64,000 nucleotides of DNA from Flavihumibacter fluminis (GCF_021491375.1 NZ_JAKEVY010000001.1:868001-932000), one strand, 5' to 3'. Shown: positions 8,882-16,306, numbered from the stretch's first letter. Notes: generated from the letters alone by a model not told the origin. Made by a program: numbers and translations.

Positions 8882-9097
8882 TTATTTGTACTTCGGCGTG
8901 TACATAGTGCTTTCAGGCACAGAAACTTTACCCTTACCCTTGTAACGGTTCGCATACAAACCAAAACATCCGCCTAAAACAAATGCCAGGATGCAAAACA
9001 CCTGCAAATAAAACAGGAAACTGGAAGAATTCACCCAATTGTGTTTAAAGTCTTTCTCCAGCGGATTTTCTATTTCATGTGCCTGATTATGAGCCAT
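8882..9097 (-). CDS. Small single-pass membrane protein, unknown function
   Basis: A 71-residue protein with a charged N-terminal half (MAHNQAHEIENPLEKDFKHN), one clear transmembrane segment (about residues 27-48, FLFYLQVFCILAFVLGGCFGLY) and a short basic tail (NRYKGKGK). I do not recognise a family. Its compact arrangement, clean start and a membrane helix flanked by positive charge on the distal side support a real gene. It lies between the tRNA pair and a glycosyltransferase gene on the same strand. Confidence 0.6.
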   Translation of the reverse strand: MAHNQAHEIENPLEKDFKHNWVNSSSFLFYLQVFCILAFVLGGCFGLYANRYKGKGKVSVPESTMYTPKYK

Positions 9098-9144
9098 ATC
9101 TTTTATTTAAATGCTGTGCAAAAATAACGGTTCAGGCCAAAAAA

Positions 9145-10179
9145 TCATTTTTTAAGTCGCACTATTTCTGAAAAATATCGACGACCCCGCACAAAATGAT
9201 CCCACACCACACATCCCCTGTACCATCCCCGCAATTTTCCCTTTTTACTGATTGGAAAAACCGAGCGACGATGCCGGAATACAACCCATCCCATAAACCC
9301 TAAATGCGCTTCCAGGATTGCCTTGAAGTAGATGCCCTGGCCTTCAAACAAACTTTTCCAGGCTGAAATAGCATCCAGCAAGAAGCGGAATGGAATTTTC
9401 CACAACACCTGGTACCAGGGCAGGTTCTTCGCCAGCATGATCAGGTTATTGCGAAAATTCAAAAATACTTTCCACTCATTGCCCTTGGGCAGGGTTCCGC
9501 CACCTACATGGAATACCACGCTGGCCGGACAAACCATCACTTTATAGCCAGCCAGCTGCAGCCTCCAGCAAAAATCAATTTCCTCCTGGTGTGCAAAAAA
9601 GAATTCATCCAAGCCACCTAACCGGTGATATAAATCGGCCCGCACCAAAAGAGCAGCCCCACTTGCCCAGAAAACTTCCGCTGTATCATCATATTGGCCC
9701 AGGTCCTGCTCGCAAAAATCAAAAATACGTCCGCGTGCAAAGGGATAACCCAACGAATCCAGCCATCCCCCTGCGGCTCCCGCATACTCAAAGGAGGTCT
9801 TATCGTGATACATCTTAATCTTAGGCTGACAGGCACCGATACGTTCATCCGATTCAAGGAGTTTCAGCATCGGCTCCAGCCATCCAGCCGTAACTTCCAC
9901 ATCACTGTTCAGGAGAACGTAATAGTTCGCCTGCACCTGCTTCAGCGCTTCATTATACCCTTTTGCGAAACCGTAATTCTTCTCCAGCTGAATGATCCGT
10001 ACATCCGGATGGTGCTCTCGCAGCCAACCTACTGAATCATCCGAGGAAGCATTATCAGCCACCACGAGTTCCATACCCGCACAGGCATGCGCCTTTACAG
10101 AGGGCAGAAAATTAGACAGGTGCTGTTGCCCGTTCCAATTTAAAATCACAACAGAAACCAGTGGTTGCAAGGGGAGCAT
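9145..10179 (-). CDS. Family 2 glycosyltransferase (rhamnosyltransferase-like)
   Basis: A 344-residue GT-A fold glycosyltransferase that probably adds a sugar to a cell-envelope polysaccharide or lipid-linked glycan on the cytoplasmic face of the membrane. The nucleotide-sugar domain shows VSVVILNWNG at the start, VVADNASSDDSV, then the metal-site region VLLNSDVEVTAGWLEPML, and later ASGAALLVRADLY and FFAHQEEIDFCWRLQLAGY, an arrangement typical of WbbL/rhamnosyltransferase-like GT2 enzymes. The C-terminus has amphipathic membrane-associated segments (FRNNLIMLAKNLPW). It is a lone gene, divergent from the phosphoesterase at 10243. Confidence 0.9.
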   Translation of the reverse strand: MLPLQPLVSVVILNWNGQQHLSNFLPSVKAHACAGMELVVADNASSDDSVGWLREHHPDVRIIQLEKNYGFAKGYNEALKQVQANYYVLLNSDVEVTAGWLEPMLKLLESDERIGACQPKIKMYHDKTSFEYAGAAGGWLDSLGYPFARGRIFDFCEQDLGQYDDTAEVFWASGAALLVRADLYHRLGGLDEFFFAHQEEIDFCWRLQLAGYKVMVCPASVVFHVGGGTLPKGNEWKVFLNFRNNLIMLAKNLPWYQVLWKIPFRFLLDAISAWKSLFEGQGIYFKAILEAHLGFMGWVVFRHRRSVFPISKKGKLRGWYRGCVVWDHFVRGRRYFSEIVRLKK

Positions 10180-10242
10180 CTTTGATTAGGGGGCAAAAAT
10201 ACAGGTATAAAACTATTCAGCTTATTTAGTTAGCTTTCAAGT

Positions 10243-11073
10243 ATGCAAAGAAGAAATTTCCTACGCGATCTGTCCTGCTCGGCCCTCCTGTTGCTGGCCA
10301 ATGGCGGGATCAAACCCCTTCAGGCAGCCGGACTCCTTTCAGCCCAGGCACCTGACAGGTTCCGCTTTGCCATTACTTCGGATGGGCACTATGGACAACC
10401 GAAAACTTCCTATGATGATTTTTACAGGGAAATCTGCAAGGCGATTAATGCTTTTCATCAGCGATCACCCCTGCAATTTACGGTAGCCAATGGGGATCTG
10501 TTCCATGACCAGCCGGCATTTCTCGAAGCAGCCGCCAATGCGCTGAAACCCATCGCTACACCACTATATGTTACCAAGGGCAATCATGACATGGTCAGTG
10601 ATACACGCTGGAAAGAAGTCTGGAAACAGGATGTCAACCAGGCCGTGGAACTCGGAGACAATATCCTGCTGCTCGGCACCACTTCTGATGAAAAAGGAAC
10701 TTATCTTTCACCCAATACCGACTGGTTTGCGGAGCAATTCAAAAAATACAGCAGCGCAAAAAACATATTCCTTTTCTTTCATATCACACCGATCAAATGG
10801 ACCCAACATGCAGTGGATGCAACTGCCTTTCAAAAACTGCTGAAAGAACAAAAAAATGTCCGCGCTGCTTTCAACGGCCATGATCACCAGGAAGATGGCG
10901 TAAAGATGTTTGGATCCATCCCCTTTTTATTTGACGGACATTTTGGGGGCAGTTGGGGCGTGAACTATCGCGGCTTTCGGGTGGTGGAAATACTGCCTGA
11001 TAACAGTCTGCTTACTTATATGATGAGCCCGGTTGAAAAAATGGCTGAACTTTCCATTTACAATTCGCTTTAA
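10243..11073 (+). CDS. Tat-exported metallophosphoesterase
   Basis: A 276-residue calcineurin-like phosphoesterase. The N-terminus has a twin-arginine motif (QRRNFLR, residues 2-8) before a hydrophobic stretch, so export through Tat is likely. Metal-binding motifs appear in order: ITSDGHYG (an SDGH variant of the usual D-x-H), VANGDLFHD (GD-x-x-D/H), KGNHD (residues about 116-120), FFHITP and NGHDHQED (GHxH-type). The substrate is not predictable. The stop is followed within 3 bp by the histidine kinase start, so the two genes are translationally close. Confidence 0.88.
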   Translation: MQRRNFLRDLSCSALLLLANGGIKPLQAAGLLSAQAPDRFRFAITSDGHYGQPKTSYDDFYREICKAINAFHQRSPLQFTVANGDLFHDQPAFLEAAANALKPIATPLYVTKGNHDMVSDTRWKEVWKQDVNQAVELGDNILLLGTTSDEKGTYLSPNTDWFAEQFKKYSSAKNIFLFFHITPIKWTQHAVDATAFQKLLKEQKNVRAAFNGHDHQEDGVKMFGSIPFLFDGHFGGSWGVNYRGFRVVEILPDNSLLTYMMSPVEKMAELSIYNSL

Positions 11074-11076
11074 TTC

Positions 11077-12243
11077 ATGGTATCCATTCTTACAAACTGG
11101 CGCAGCTGGCTGGCTTTACTCGCACTCTCCATTGTAATCGGTACGATTTTTTATTCGCGGTATCTCGCCACTAAAATTGCCCAGGAAGAACGCGATAAAG
11201 TGGAACTCTGGGTAAATGCCAGCAAGGCAATTTTTGACAACCCGGACATGCCCCTTACGCTGCCGAATATGATCCGGAATGAACAGACCAATATTCCGAT
11301 TATCGAAACCAATGAAAAAGACAGCATTGTCAATTATATCAACCTCGATAGTACCGAAGCAGCACTTGATCCAACCTATCTTCCGGATAAGCTGAGGGAG
11401 TTCAAACGCAATAATGAACCCTTTATCCTGGTGCTGAGTCAGCAGCCTTATATCGCGAACAAATATTATTATGGCAATACCCGATTATTAAGGGAAGTAA
11501 AATATTACCCCCTCATTCAACTGGTAATTGTGGGCTTGCTGATCACTTTATTGCTCCTGTTGCTGACAACCCAGCATCGGTCCAGCCAGAACCAGCTCTG
11601 GGCAGGCATGGCAAAGGAAACGGCGCACCAGTTGGGAACTCCTTTATCTTCCCTACAGGGCTGGGTTGAAATGTTGAAGGAATCCGGCGGGCAGGAAGCA
11701 ATCACGCGGGAGCTGGAAAAAGATGTAAACCGATTGAAACTGGTAAGTGATCGTTTCAGCAAAATTGGCAGCATTCCCAACCTGGAACCCACAGATATTG
11801 TAGGACAGGTTGACGCCATGTTGGATTATATCAAACGCCGTGCATCCGGAAAGATCAGGTTTGAGTTTATGGCGCCACCAACCGGCAGCCTGATCATTCC
11901 CCTTTCCGCCACCTTGTTCGATTGGGTAATAGAAAATCTTCTGAAAAACGCGCTGGATGCCATGGAAGGCCAGGGACAAATAACGGTACAGATCCAGGAA
12001 AACGAGCGCGAAGTGCTTATTGATGTAACTGATACAGGTAAAGGCATACCTGCCACACATATCGGGCGGGTATTTGACCCCGGATTTACTACTAAAAAAA
12101 GGGGCTGGGGACTGGGACTTTCGCTTTCCAAACGGATAATTGAACAGTTTCACCGGGGGGAGCTGAATGTGAAGCAATCTGAGCCAGGCAAGGGTACCAC
12201 CTTCCGGATTGTATTGCCGAAGCAGACCGGTCTTTCCAAATAA
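11077..12243 (+). CDS. Membrane sensor histidine kinase
   Basis: A 388-residue two-component sensor kinase. Transmembrane helices at about residues 11-27 and 146-165 bracket a periplasmic domain of about 115 residues. The dimerisation helix carries the phospho-acceptor His184 in ETAHQLGTPLSSL, the form common in Bacteroidota. The ATPase domain has the N box ENLLKNALDAM, the G1 box DTGKGIP, an F box region VFDPGFTTK and the G2 box GWGLGLSLSKRI. No response regulator gene is adjacent, so it is an orphan here. It starts 3 bp after the phosphoesterase stop and is probably co-expressed with it. Confidence 0.93.
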   Translation: MVSILTNWRSWLALLALSIVIGTIFYSRYLATKIAQEERDKVELWVNASKAIFDNPDMPLTLPNMIRNEQTNIPIIETNEKDSIVNYINLDSTEAALDPTYLPDKLREFKRNNEPFILVLSQQPYIANKYYYGNTRLLREVKYYPLIQLVIVGLLITLLLLLLTTQHRSSQNQLWAGMAKETAHQLGTPLSSLQGWVEMLKESGGQEAITRELEKDVNRLKLVSDRFSKIGSIPNLEPTDIVGQVDAMLDYIKRRASGKIRFEFMAPPTGSLIIPLSATLFDWVIENLLKNALDAMEGQGQITVQIQENEREVLIDVTDTGKGIPATHIGRVFDPGFTTKKRGWGLGLSLSKRIIEQFHRGELNVKQSEPGKGTTFRIVLPKQTGLSK

Positions 12244-12306
12244 ATTCAGCCGAATACTTGGCGGCAATTCGTTGAAATCCTTACATTTGCCACCGCTTTA
12301 AAGCGA

Positions 12307-12390
12307 GCCCAGGTGTTGAAACTGGTAGACAAGCCACCTTGAGGTGGTGGTGCTGGAAACGGCGTGCTGGTTCGAATCCAGTCCTGGGCA
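12307..12390 (+). tRNA. tRNA-Leu (anticodon GAG)
   Basis: An 84-nt class II tRNA. Acceptor GCCCAGG pairs with CCTGGGC, discriminator A12390. The D arm region TGTTGAAACTGGTAGACA is leucine-like. Anticodon stem CCACC/GGTGG flanks loop TTGAGGT, giving anticodon GAG. A long variable arm (GCTGGAAACGGC region) and T arm CTGGTTCGAATCCAG complete it. CCA is not encoded. A Rho-independent terminator follows at 12405. Confidence 0.96.
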
Positions 12391-12404
12391 CGGAATAAAA
12401 AGGG

Positions 12405-12440
12405 AAACCCTTGATAGCAGTAGCTTTCAAGGGTTTTTTA
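12405..12440 (+). terminator. Rho-independent terminator after tRNA-Leu
   Basis: AAACCCTTGA (12405-12414) pairs with TCAAGGGTTT (12427-12436) across a 12-base loop, followed by T's. It ends the tRNA transcript and overlaps the stop codon of the convergent HxlR gene, so it may act for both directions. Confidence 0.85.
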
Positions 12441-12818
12441 TTTTTCAGGGGACAATTTAGGTTTACCTCCCTCCTTCAACCCCTTCTCCTTCATTTTCTT
12501 AAGGCCATAATTCCGGATTGCTTCAATTACCGGAATCACCTCCTTACCTTTTTTGGTAATTGAGTACTCCACCCGGGGAGGTACTTCAGCATACACTTTT
12601 CTTGTTATCAATTCATGCTTTTCCAGTTCCTTTAATTGGCTGGATAACATTTTATCCGTGATATGCGGCAGTGCTTTACGGATCTCCCCATACCGCATGG
12701 TGCGGTGGTTAAGCCGCCATAAGATGGGCATCTTCCAGGTACCACCAATAAAATGCATCGCAAATTCAACCGGATTATAATACACTTTGTGTTCGTAAAT
12801 AAAGTCAGGCATAATCAT
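12438..12818 (-). CDS. HxlR-family winged-helix transcriptional regulator
   Basis: A 126-residue MarR-like regulator of the HxlR type. The family core is clear: FIGGTWKMPILWRL (residues 23-36), YGEIRKALPHITDKMLSSQLKELE for the recognition helices, and the wing ending PPRVEYSITKKG (residues 80-91). It is divergent from the NADP-binding oxidoreductase at 12906. The 87-bp gap holds two tandem dyads just upstream of this start codon, which fits autorepression and joint control of the oxidoreductase. Members of this family often sense redox or electrophile stress; the signal here is unknown. Confidence 0.92.
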   Translation of the reverse strand: MIMPDFIYEHKVYYNPVEFAMHFIGGTWKMPILWRLNHRTMRYGEIRKALPHITDKMLSSQLKELEKHELITRKVYAEVPPRVEYSITKKGKEVIPVIEAIRNYGLKKMKEKGLKEGGKPKLSPEK

Positions 12819-12819
12819 T

Positions 12820-12856
12820 ACTATCCAATTAGATAGTGACTATCAAATTAGATATA
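12820..12856. promoter_or_regulatory. Tandem dyads, candidate HxlR operator
   Basis: Two near-identical inverted repeats, 19 bp apart from start to start: ACTATCcaattaGATAGT (12820-12837) and ACTATCaaattaGATATA (12839-12856). They lie in the divergent promoter region, 2 bases upstream of the HxlR start codon. Sequence shows the symmetry directly; HxlR binding is inferred. Confidence 0.65.
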
Positions 12857-12905
12857 ATATTCCGAATCACCGGTAAATGAACCAATTTTAAAACAAAAAA
12901 GCAGT

Positions 12906-13523
12906 ATGAAAATTTCAATTATCGGAACCGGAAATGTAGGAGGAGCACTGGCAACCAAATGGGCAAAGGCCGGACATGAAATTTTTCTTGGAGTTCAGGA
13001 CCTTAATACATTCAAAGGTCAGGACTTACTGAAGAATCCGAATACCTTGGCAATGCCCGTTCAGGAAGCAGTTGCAGCTGCGGAATGCATACTGCTTGCC
13101 ACTCCAGCGCCTGCAGCGATAGATGTTGCCAAAAGCCTTGGCGATACCAACGGGAAAATAATCATTGATGCGATGAACATCATTATGAAAAAAGGTCCAG
13201 CCGGTTTTACCACTACCGCCGATGCAATTTTGGCCCATACATCCACTCGCGATATCGTAAAATGTTTTAACACTACAGGTTACAACAATATGGTCAATTC
13301 AATGTATGGTGATACAGCACTGGACCTCTTTGTTGCCGGAGATAGTACCAAAGGAAAGGAAGCTGCCAAACAGTTGGCAAAAGATGCTGGTTTTGCCAAC
13401 TGCTATGATATTGGTGGAAACGACAAATTCGAATTGATGGAACAATTCGCCTGGTTCTGGATCAACCTGGCAATGTTCCAGGGACAGGGAAGGGAAATTG
13501 GTTTTAAATTATTGAAGCGATGA
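12906..13523 (+). CDS. NADPH-dependent F420 reductase-like oxidoreductase
   Basis: A 205-residue protein with an N-terminal NAD(P)-binding Rossmann fold (ISIIGTGNVGGALATKWAKAGHEIFLG, beginning at residue 3) as in the NADPH-dependent F420 reductase / YrpE-like family (NADP_F420_oxidored domain). The middle has ILLATPAPAAIDVAKSL and the C-terminal helical part ends in GREIGFKLLKR. Bacteroidota do not make F420, so the true hydride acceptor is probably a quinone, flavin or small carbonyl compound. Its divergent HxlR neighbour and shared operator suggest induction by a reactive compound. Confidence 0.8.
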   Translation: MKISIIGTGNVGGALATKWAKAGHEIFLGVQDLNTFKGQDLLKNPNTLAMPVQEAVAAAECILLATPAPAAIDVAKSLGDTNGKIIIDAMNIIMKKGPAGFTTTADAILAHTSTRDIVKCFNTTGYNNMVNSMYGDTALDLFVAGDSTKGKEAAKQLAKDAGFANCYDIGGNDKFELMEQFAWFWINLAMFQGQGREIGFKLLKR

Positions 13524-13530
13524 ATGTTTA

Positions 13531-14286
13531 CTAAAAAAACTCATCCAGCAATGTGTAAAAACGAAGTTTGTTTTCGTCCAGGTATGTTAACCCATAATTG
13601 TGTAAAAAAAGAGGAATTAGTTCTTCAAGACTTTCATGTTTTAGACTCCTTATCGCAAGCGATAAATCCTGGTAACGATCCGCTACCCCAGCCCTGCCCA
13701 TATCAATAAAAGCAGCTACTACTCCATCGCGTACAATCAGATTATCCGGACAATAATCGCCGTGTGTAAATACGAGGTCTGCCATTATTGGTTTGTATCT
13801 AGTCAGCTCATCCCACAATTGCTCCGCTGTATAATTCCGGAACTCCTTTTCAAAATCTGTTGTATCCACGCAGCCATTCTCTATCCGAATCCGGACTTCC
13901 TTCAATCTGGTATCGATAGAATACACGGGTGCATCAGAGTCAAGAGTTACTTCATGTAGTGTTCTTAATGCCTTCGCATAAATCCGAACCCATTGTTCAG
14001 TTGCAGGAAGTTCAGCCAATGTATTACCATTTATCCATTCGACACAAAGCCATTCGGTAGTGTCATCCTCCTGGAAAAAATGAACAGCAGGTACAGGAAC
14101 CTTTCCAGCCAACCATTCATACACAAGAAAATTATGCTGAAGCGTGTTAGCAGATTCTGTTTTAGCTGCCCCCTTAAGCACATACATTTCCTCCTGTTCA
14201 TCTTTAACAAGAAATATACTGGCAGTACTACCTCCCTCCAACTGCTTAACCAGTTTCAATCCAGCAGGTAATCTGTTTGAATTCAT
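13531..14286 (-). CDS. APH(3')-like aminoglycoside phosphotransferase
   Basis: A 251-residue kinase resembling aminoglycoside O-phosphotransferases of the APH(3') group over its whole length. Visible motifs: nucleotide-site region GGSTASIFLV and Lys38 in YVLKG, WLAGKVPVPAVHFF, the catalytic loop THGDYCPDNL with Asp177 and Asn182, the metal-site IDMGRAGVADRYQDL with Asp195, and the C-terminal YTLLDEFF ending. Length is close to the 250-270 usual for APH(3'). I chose the ATG at 14286 because upstream residues in frame do not fit the family. It stands alone, so an intrinsic chromosomal enzyme is more likely than an acquired cassette. The substrate may be an aminoglycoside or another hydroxylated compound. 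Confidence 0.85.
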   Translation of the reverse strand: MNSNRLPAGLKLVKQLEGGSTASIFLVKDEQEEMYVLKGAAKTESANTLQHNFLVYEWLAGKVPVPAVHFFQEDDTTEWLCVEWINGNTLAELPATEQWVRIYAKALRTLHEVTLDSDAPVYSIDTRLKEVRIRIENGCVDTTDFEKEFRNYTAEQLWDELTRYKPIMADLVFTHGDYCPDNLIVRDGVVAAFIDMGRAGVADRYQDLSLAIRSLKHESLEELIPLFLHNYGLTYLDENKLRFYTLLDEFF

Positions 14287-14443
14287 ACCATCAATATAAA
14301 TATAACACTGCACAAAAATCAAATCTGCCAGTGGAGAGATCTGTATCAATTATAACCGATTAATTCCACACACAAAAAAAACAACTCAAAACTGTTTAAG
14401 TAAAATCAAAAAAAACAACAGTAAATATAATATTTTAAAAACC

Positions 14444-14496
14444 TTCAAACTATTTGAAACTACAATATGTTCAATAATGGTAGTTCAATAGTTCAA
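14444..14496. promoter_or_regulatory. Inverted and direct repeats upstream of the rhodopsin gene
   Basis: The AT-rich 265-bp gap before the rhodopsin gene holds a perfect dyad TTCAAActaTTTGAA (14444-14458) and three copies of GTTCAA at 14469, 14483 and 14491, the first two as GTTCAATA. They sit 55-108 bases upstream of the start codon, where a promoter and operator would be expected. No exact Bacteroidota -7 box (TAnnTTTG) was found. Function is inferred only. Confidence 0.4.
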
Positions 14497-14551
14497 CAGC
14501 TTTTCCGGATTAGCCCGTTACTACTTCCAACAAATTTTAAACTTATAACAA

Positions 14552-15295
14552 ATGAATCCATTATTACTGGAGATCATGCCGATCGCCAACAACAATTATG
14601 TTGCCTTTACTTTCTTTATTGGTTGCATGGCTATGCTTGGGGCATCTGTCTTTTTCTTTTTTGAAATGTGGAATGTTGATAAGAAATGGAGAACTTCCAT
14701 TCTTATATCCGGATTGATCACTTTCATTGCTGCCGTACATTATTATTACATGCGGGATTATAACCTCGCAACCGGTCAATCGCCTACATTTTTCCGTTAT
14801 GTAGATTGGCTACTAACAGTACCGCTCATGTGCGTTGAGTTCTATCTCATTACCAAAAAATCAGGGGCAACTACCAGCCTTTTAACCAAACTCATTGCCG
14901 CATCTGTATTCATGCTGGTTACCGGATATATAGGCGAAGCCATTTATCCAACTGAAACTCAAAGCTGGATTTGGGGTTTTATCAGCAGTCTCGGTTATTT
15001 CTATATTGTATACCTGATCTGGTTTGGAGATGTTGCAAAATTAGCCAACAATACCAGCCCGGCTGTTGCAGCCGCCAATCGCACCCTGGCTTGGTTTGTA
15101 TTGGTTGGATGGGCTATTTATCCTATTGGATATATTGCAGGGACTGAAGGTGGATTATTCGGCATGAAAGTGCTGGAAGGAGTTTCACTGGATGTCGTTT
15201 ATAATATTGGTGATGCTATCAATAAAATTGGTTTTGGATTAACCATTTATGCACTCGCGCAACGTGAAATGGCAATGACCAGTAAATCAGTTTAA
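14552..15295 (+). CDS. Light-driven proton-pumping rhodopsin (proteorhodopsin/xanthorhodopsin type)
   Basis: A 247-residue seven-helix microbial rhodopsin in the inner membrane. Helix C reads RYVDWLLTVPLMCVEF: proton acceptor Asp85, Thr89 and proton donor Glu96 (the DTE triad of outward H+ pumps), with Arg82. Met93 occupies the spectral-tuning site, where Met or Leu gives green absorption. His63 matches the acceptor-partner histidine. Helix G has Asp221 and the retinal Schiff-base Lys225 (YNIGDAINKIGFGL). In helix E, WIWGFISSLGYFYIVYLIWFG aligns with bacteriorhodopsin so that Gly142 replaces Trp138, the change that opens the carotenoid-binding fenestration in xanthorhodopsin. The blh gene follows, supplying retinal. 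The upstream in-frame ATG choice is supported by length and the first helix. Confidence 0.97.
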   Translation: MNPLLLEIMPIANNNYVAFTFFIGCMAMLGASVFFFFEMWNVDKKWRTSILISGLITFIAAVHYYYMRDYNLATGQSPTFFRYVDWLLTVPLMCVEFYLITKKSGATTSLLTKLIAASVFMLVTGYIGEAIYPTETQSWIWGFISSLGYFYIVYLIWFGDVAKLANNTSPAVAAANRTLAWFVLVGWAIYPIGYIAGTEGGLFGMKVLEGVSLDVVYNIGDAINKIGFGLTIYALAQREMAMTSKSV

Positions 15296-15325
15296 CGCGT
15301 TTTTTTTTGTTTTTACAGGTAAAAT

Positions 15326-15366
15326 ACCTGGTAGGGTACAGTTTTACTGACTGTACCTTGCCGGGT
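15326..15366 (+). other. Strong 17-bp hairpin between rhodopsin and blh
   Basis: Arms 15326-15342 and 15350-15366 pair over 17 bp (three G-U pairs) with a 7-base loop TTTACTG. The 3' arm ends 13 bases before the blh ATG, followed by only a weak T-rich tail (TTAATTCT). A smaller alternative hairpin CAGGTA/TACCTG (about 15316-15330) shares the 5' arm, so the two are mutually exclusive. It could be an attenuator, a leaky terminator or an mRNA-processing or stability element that sets blh below rhodopsin expression. Confidence 0.55.
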
Positions 15367-15379
15367 TTAATTCTACTTA

Positions 15380-16300
15380 ATGAAAAATAGTTTTATTGTA
15401 TTGGGACTCCTGTTGTGTATGTTTCACCATTGGTGGATACCCATTCCCTTCCAGATACAGGCAGGAATGCTTCTTACCGGATTTATTTTGCTAGGCATTC
15501 CGCATGGCGCTGCAGATATTCTCGTAGCGAAATATCAATCATCCGCAACAAGAACCAACTTTTCCCTCAGAAATTTCCTGTTGCAATACCTGCTGCAAAT
15601 TCTGCTATTTGGAATCCTGCTATGGCTGTTTCCTATTCCGGCGTTAGTTGTTTTCCTTTGCATAGCAGCCTACCATTTTGGCGAAACGGATCTTAAAAAT
15701 ATACCTGCGGATAACTGGATTGGAAAATTATTCATCAGCAGTTATGGATTATTGATTTTATTTTTTCTTCTGCTTACTCACACAGACGAAGTGGCCCCAA
15801 TCGTTTCACTAATAGATGATACTGCAGTTATTAATAATTCGATTCCTGCTCTACAACAATATCAGCAACTACTACTAGGCATACTATTTATCTTTTTTCT
15901 AATAATCAGTTTTGTATTTTTTTTCCAACAAGCGAAAAAAAAGCAATACGGTTCTGGAAATTTTTTATTGCGGCTCTCTTTACTTTTACTAATCCTACAC
16001 CAGCTTCCGCTTTTATTGGGATTCAGCTTCTATTTTATTATTTGGCATTCCAGTCTTTCACTTCAATCTATTATAACAGGTCTTAAGAATACCGGACACT
16101 TTTATCCCAAACTATTATTTAAACATCTATTGATTTGCAGTGGCATTGCACTTTCAGGAACAGCAATCTTTCTCTTAACCCTTGGTGATGTTAAAAACAA
16201 CCACCAGGTTTTATGGTATTGTTTTGCTACCCTGGCACTACTTACCGCACCTCATATGCTGGTAATGCATCGACTGTACAAATGGATGAGATCGAATTAA
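15380..16300 (+). CDS. blh: Brp/Blh-family beta-carotene 15,15'-dioxygenase
   Basis: A 306-residue polytopic membrane enzyme that cleaves beta-carotene into two molecules of retinal, the rhodopsin chromophore. Four family histidines, thought to hold the iron, are in place: His42 in GIPHGAADIL, His99 in YHFGETD, His223 in WHSSLSLQ and His292 in APHMLVMH. About eight hydrophobic segments are visible. It lies 84 bp after the rhodopsin gene on the same strand, the usual pairing in phototrophic Bacteroidota. Genes for beta-carotene itself (crtE, crtB, crtI, crtY) are not in the window and must lie elsewhere. Confidence 0.95.
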   Translation: MKNSFIVLGLLLCMFHHWWIPIPFQIQAGMLLTGFILLGIPHGAADILVAKYQSSATRTNFSLRNFLLQYLLQILLFGILLWLFPIPALVVFLCIAAYHFGETDLKNIPADNWIGKLFISSYGLLILFFLLLTHTDEVAPIVSLIDDTAVINNSIPALQQYQQLLLGILFIFFLIISFVFFFQQAKKKQYGSGNFLLRLSLLLLILHQLPLLLGFSFYFIIWHSSLSLQSIITGLKNTGHFYPKLLFKHLLICSGIALSGTAIFLLTLGDVKNNHQVLWYCFATLALLTAPHMLVMHRLYKWMRSN

Positions 16301-16306
16301 TTATCC

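Noticed and set aside
14552-15295. Chloride or sodium pump rhodopsin
   Set aside because: Helix C holds D-T-E rather than NTQ/TSA or NDQ, so an outward proton pump is the best reading.
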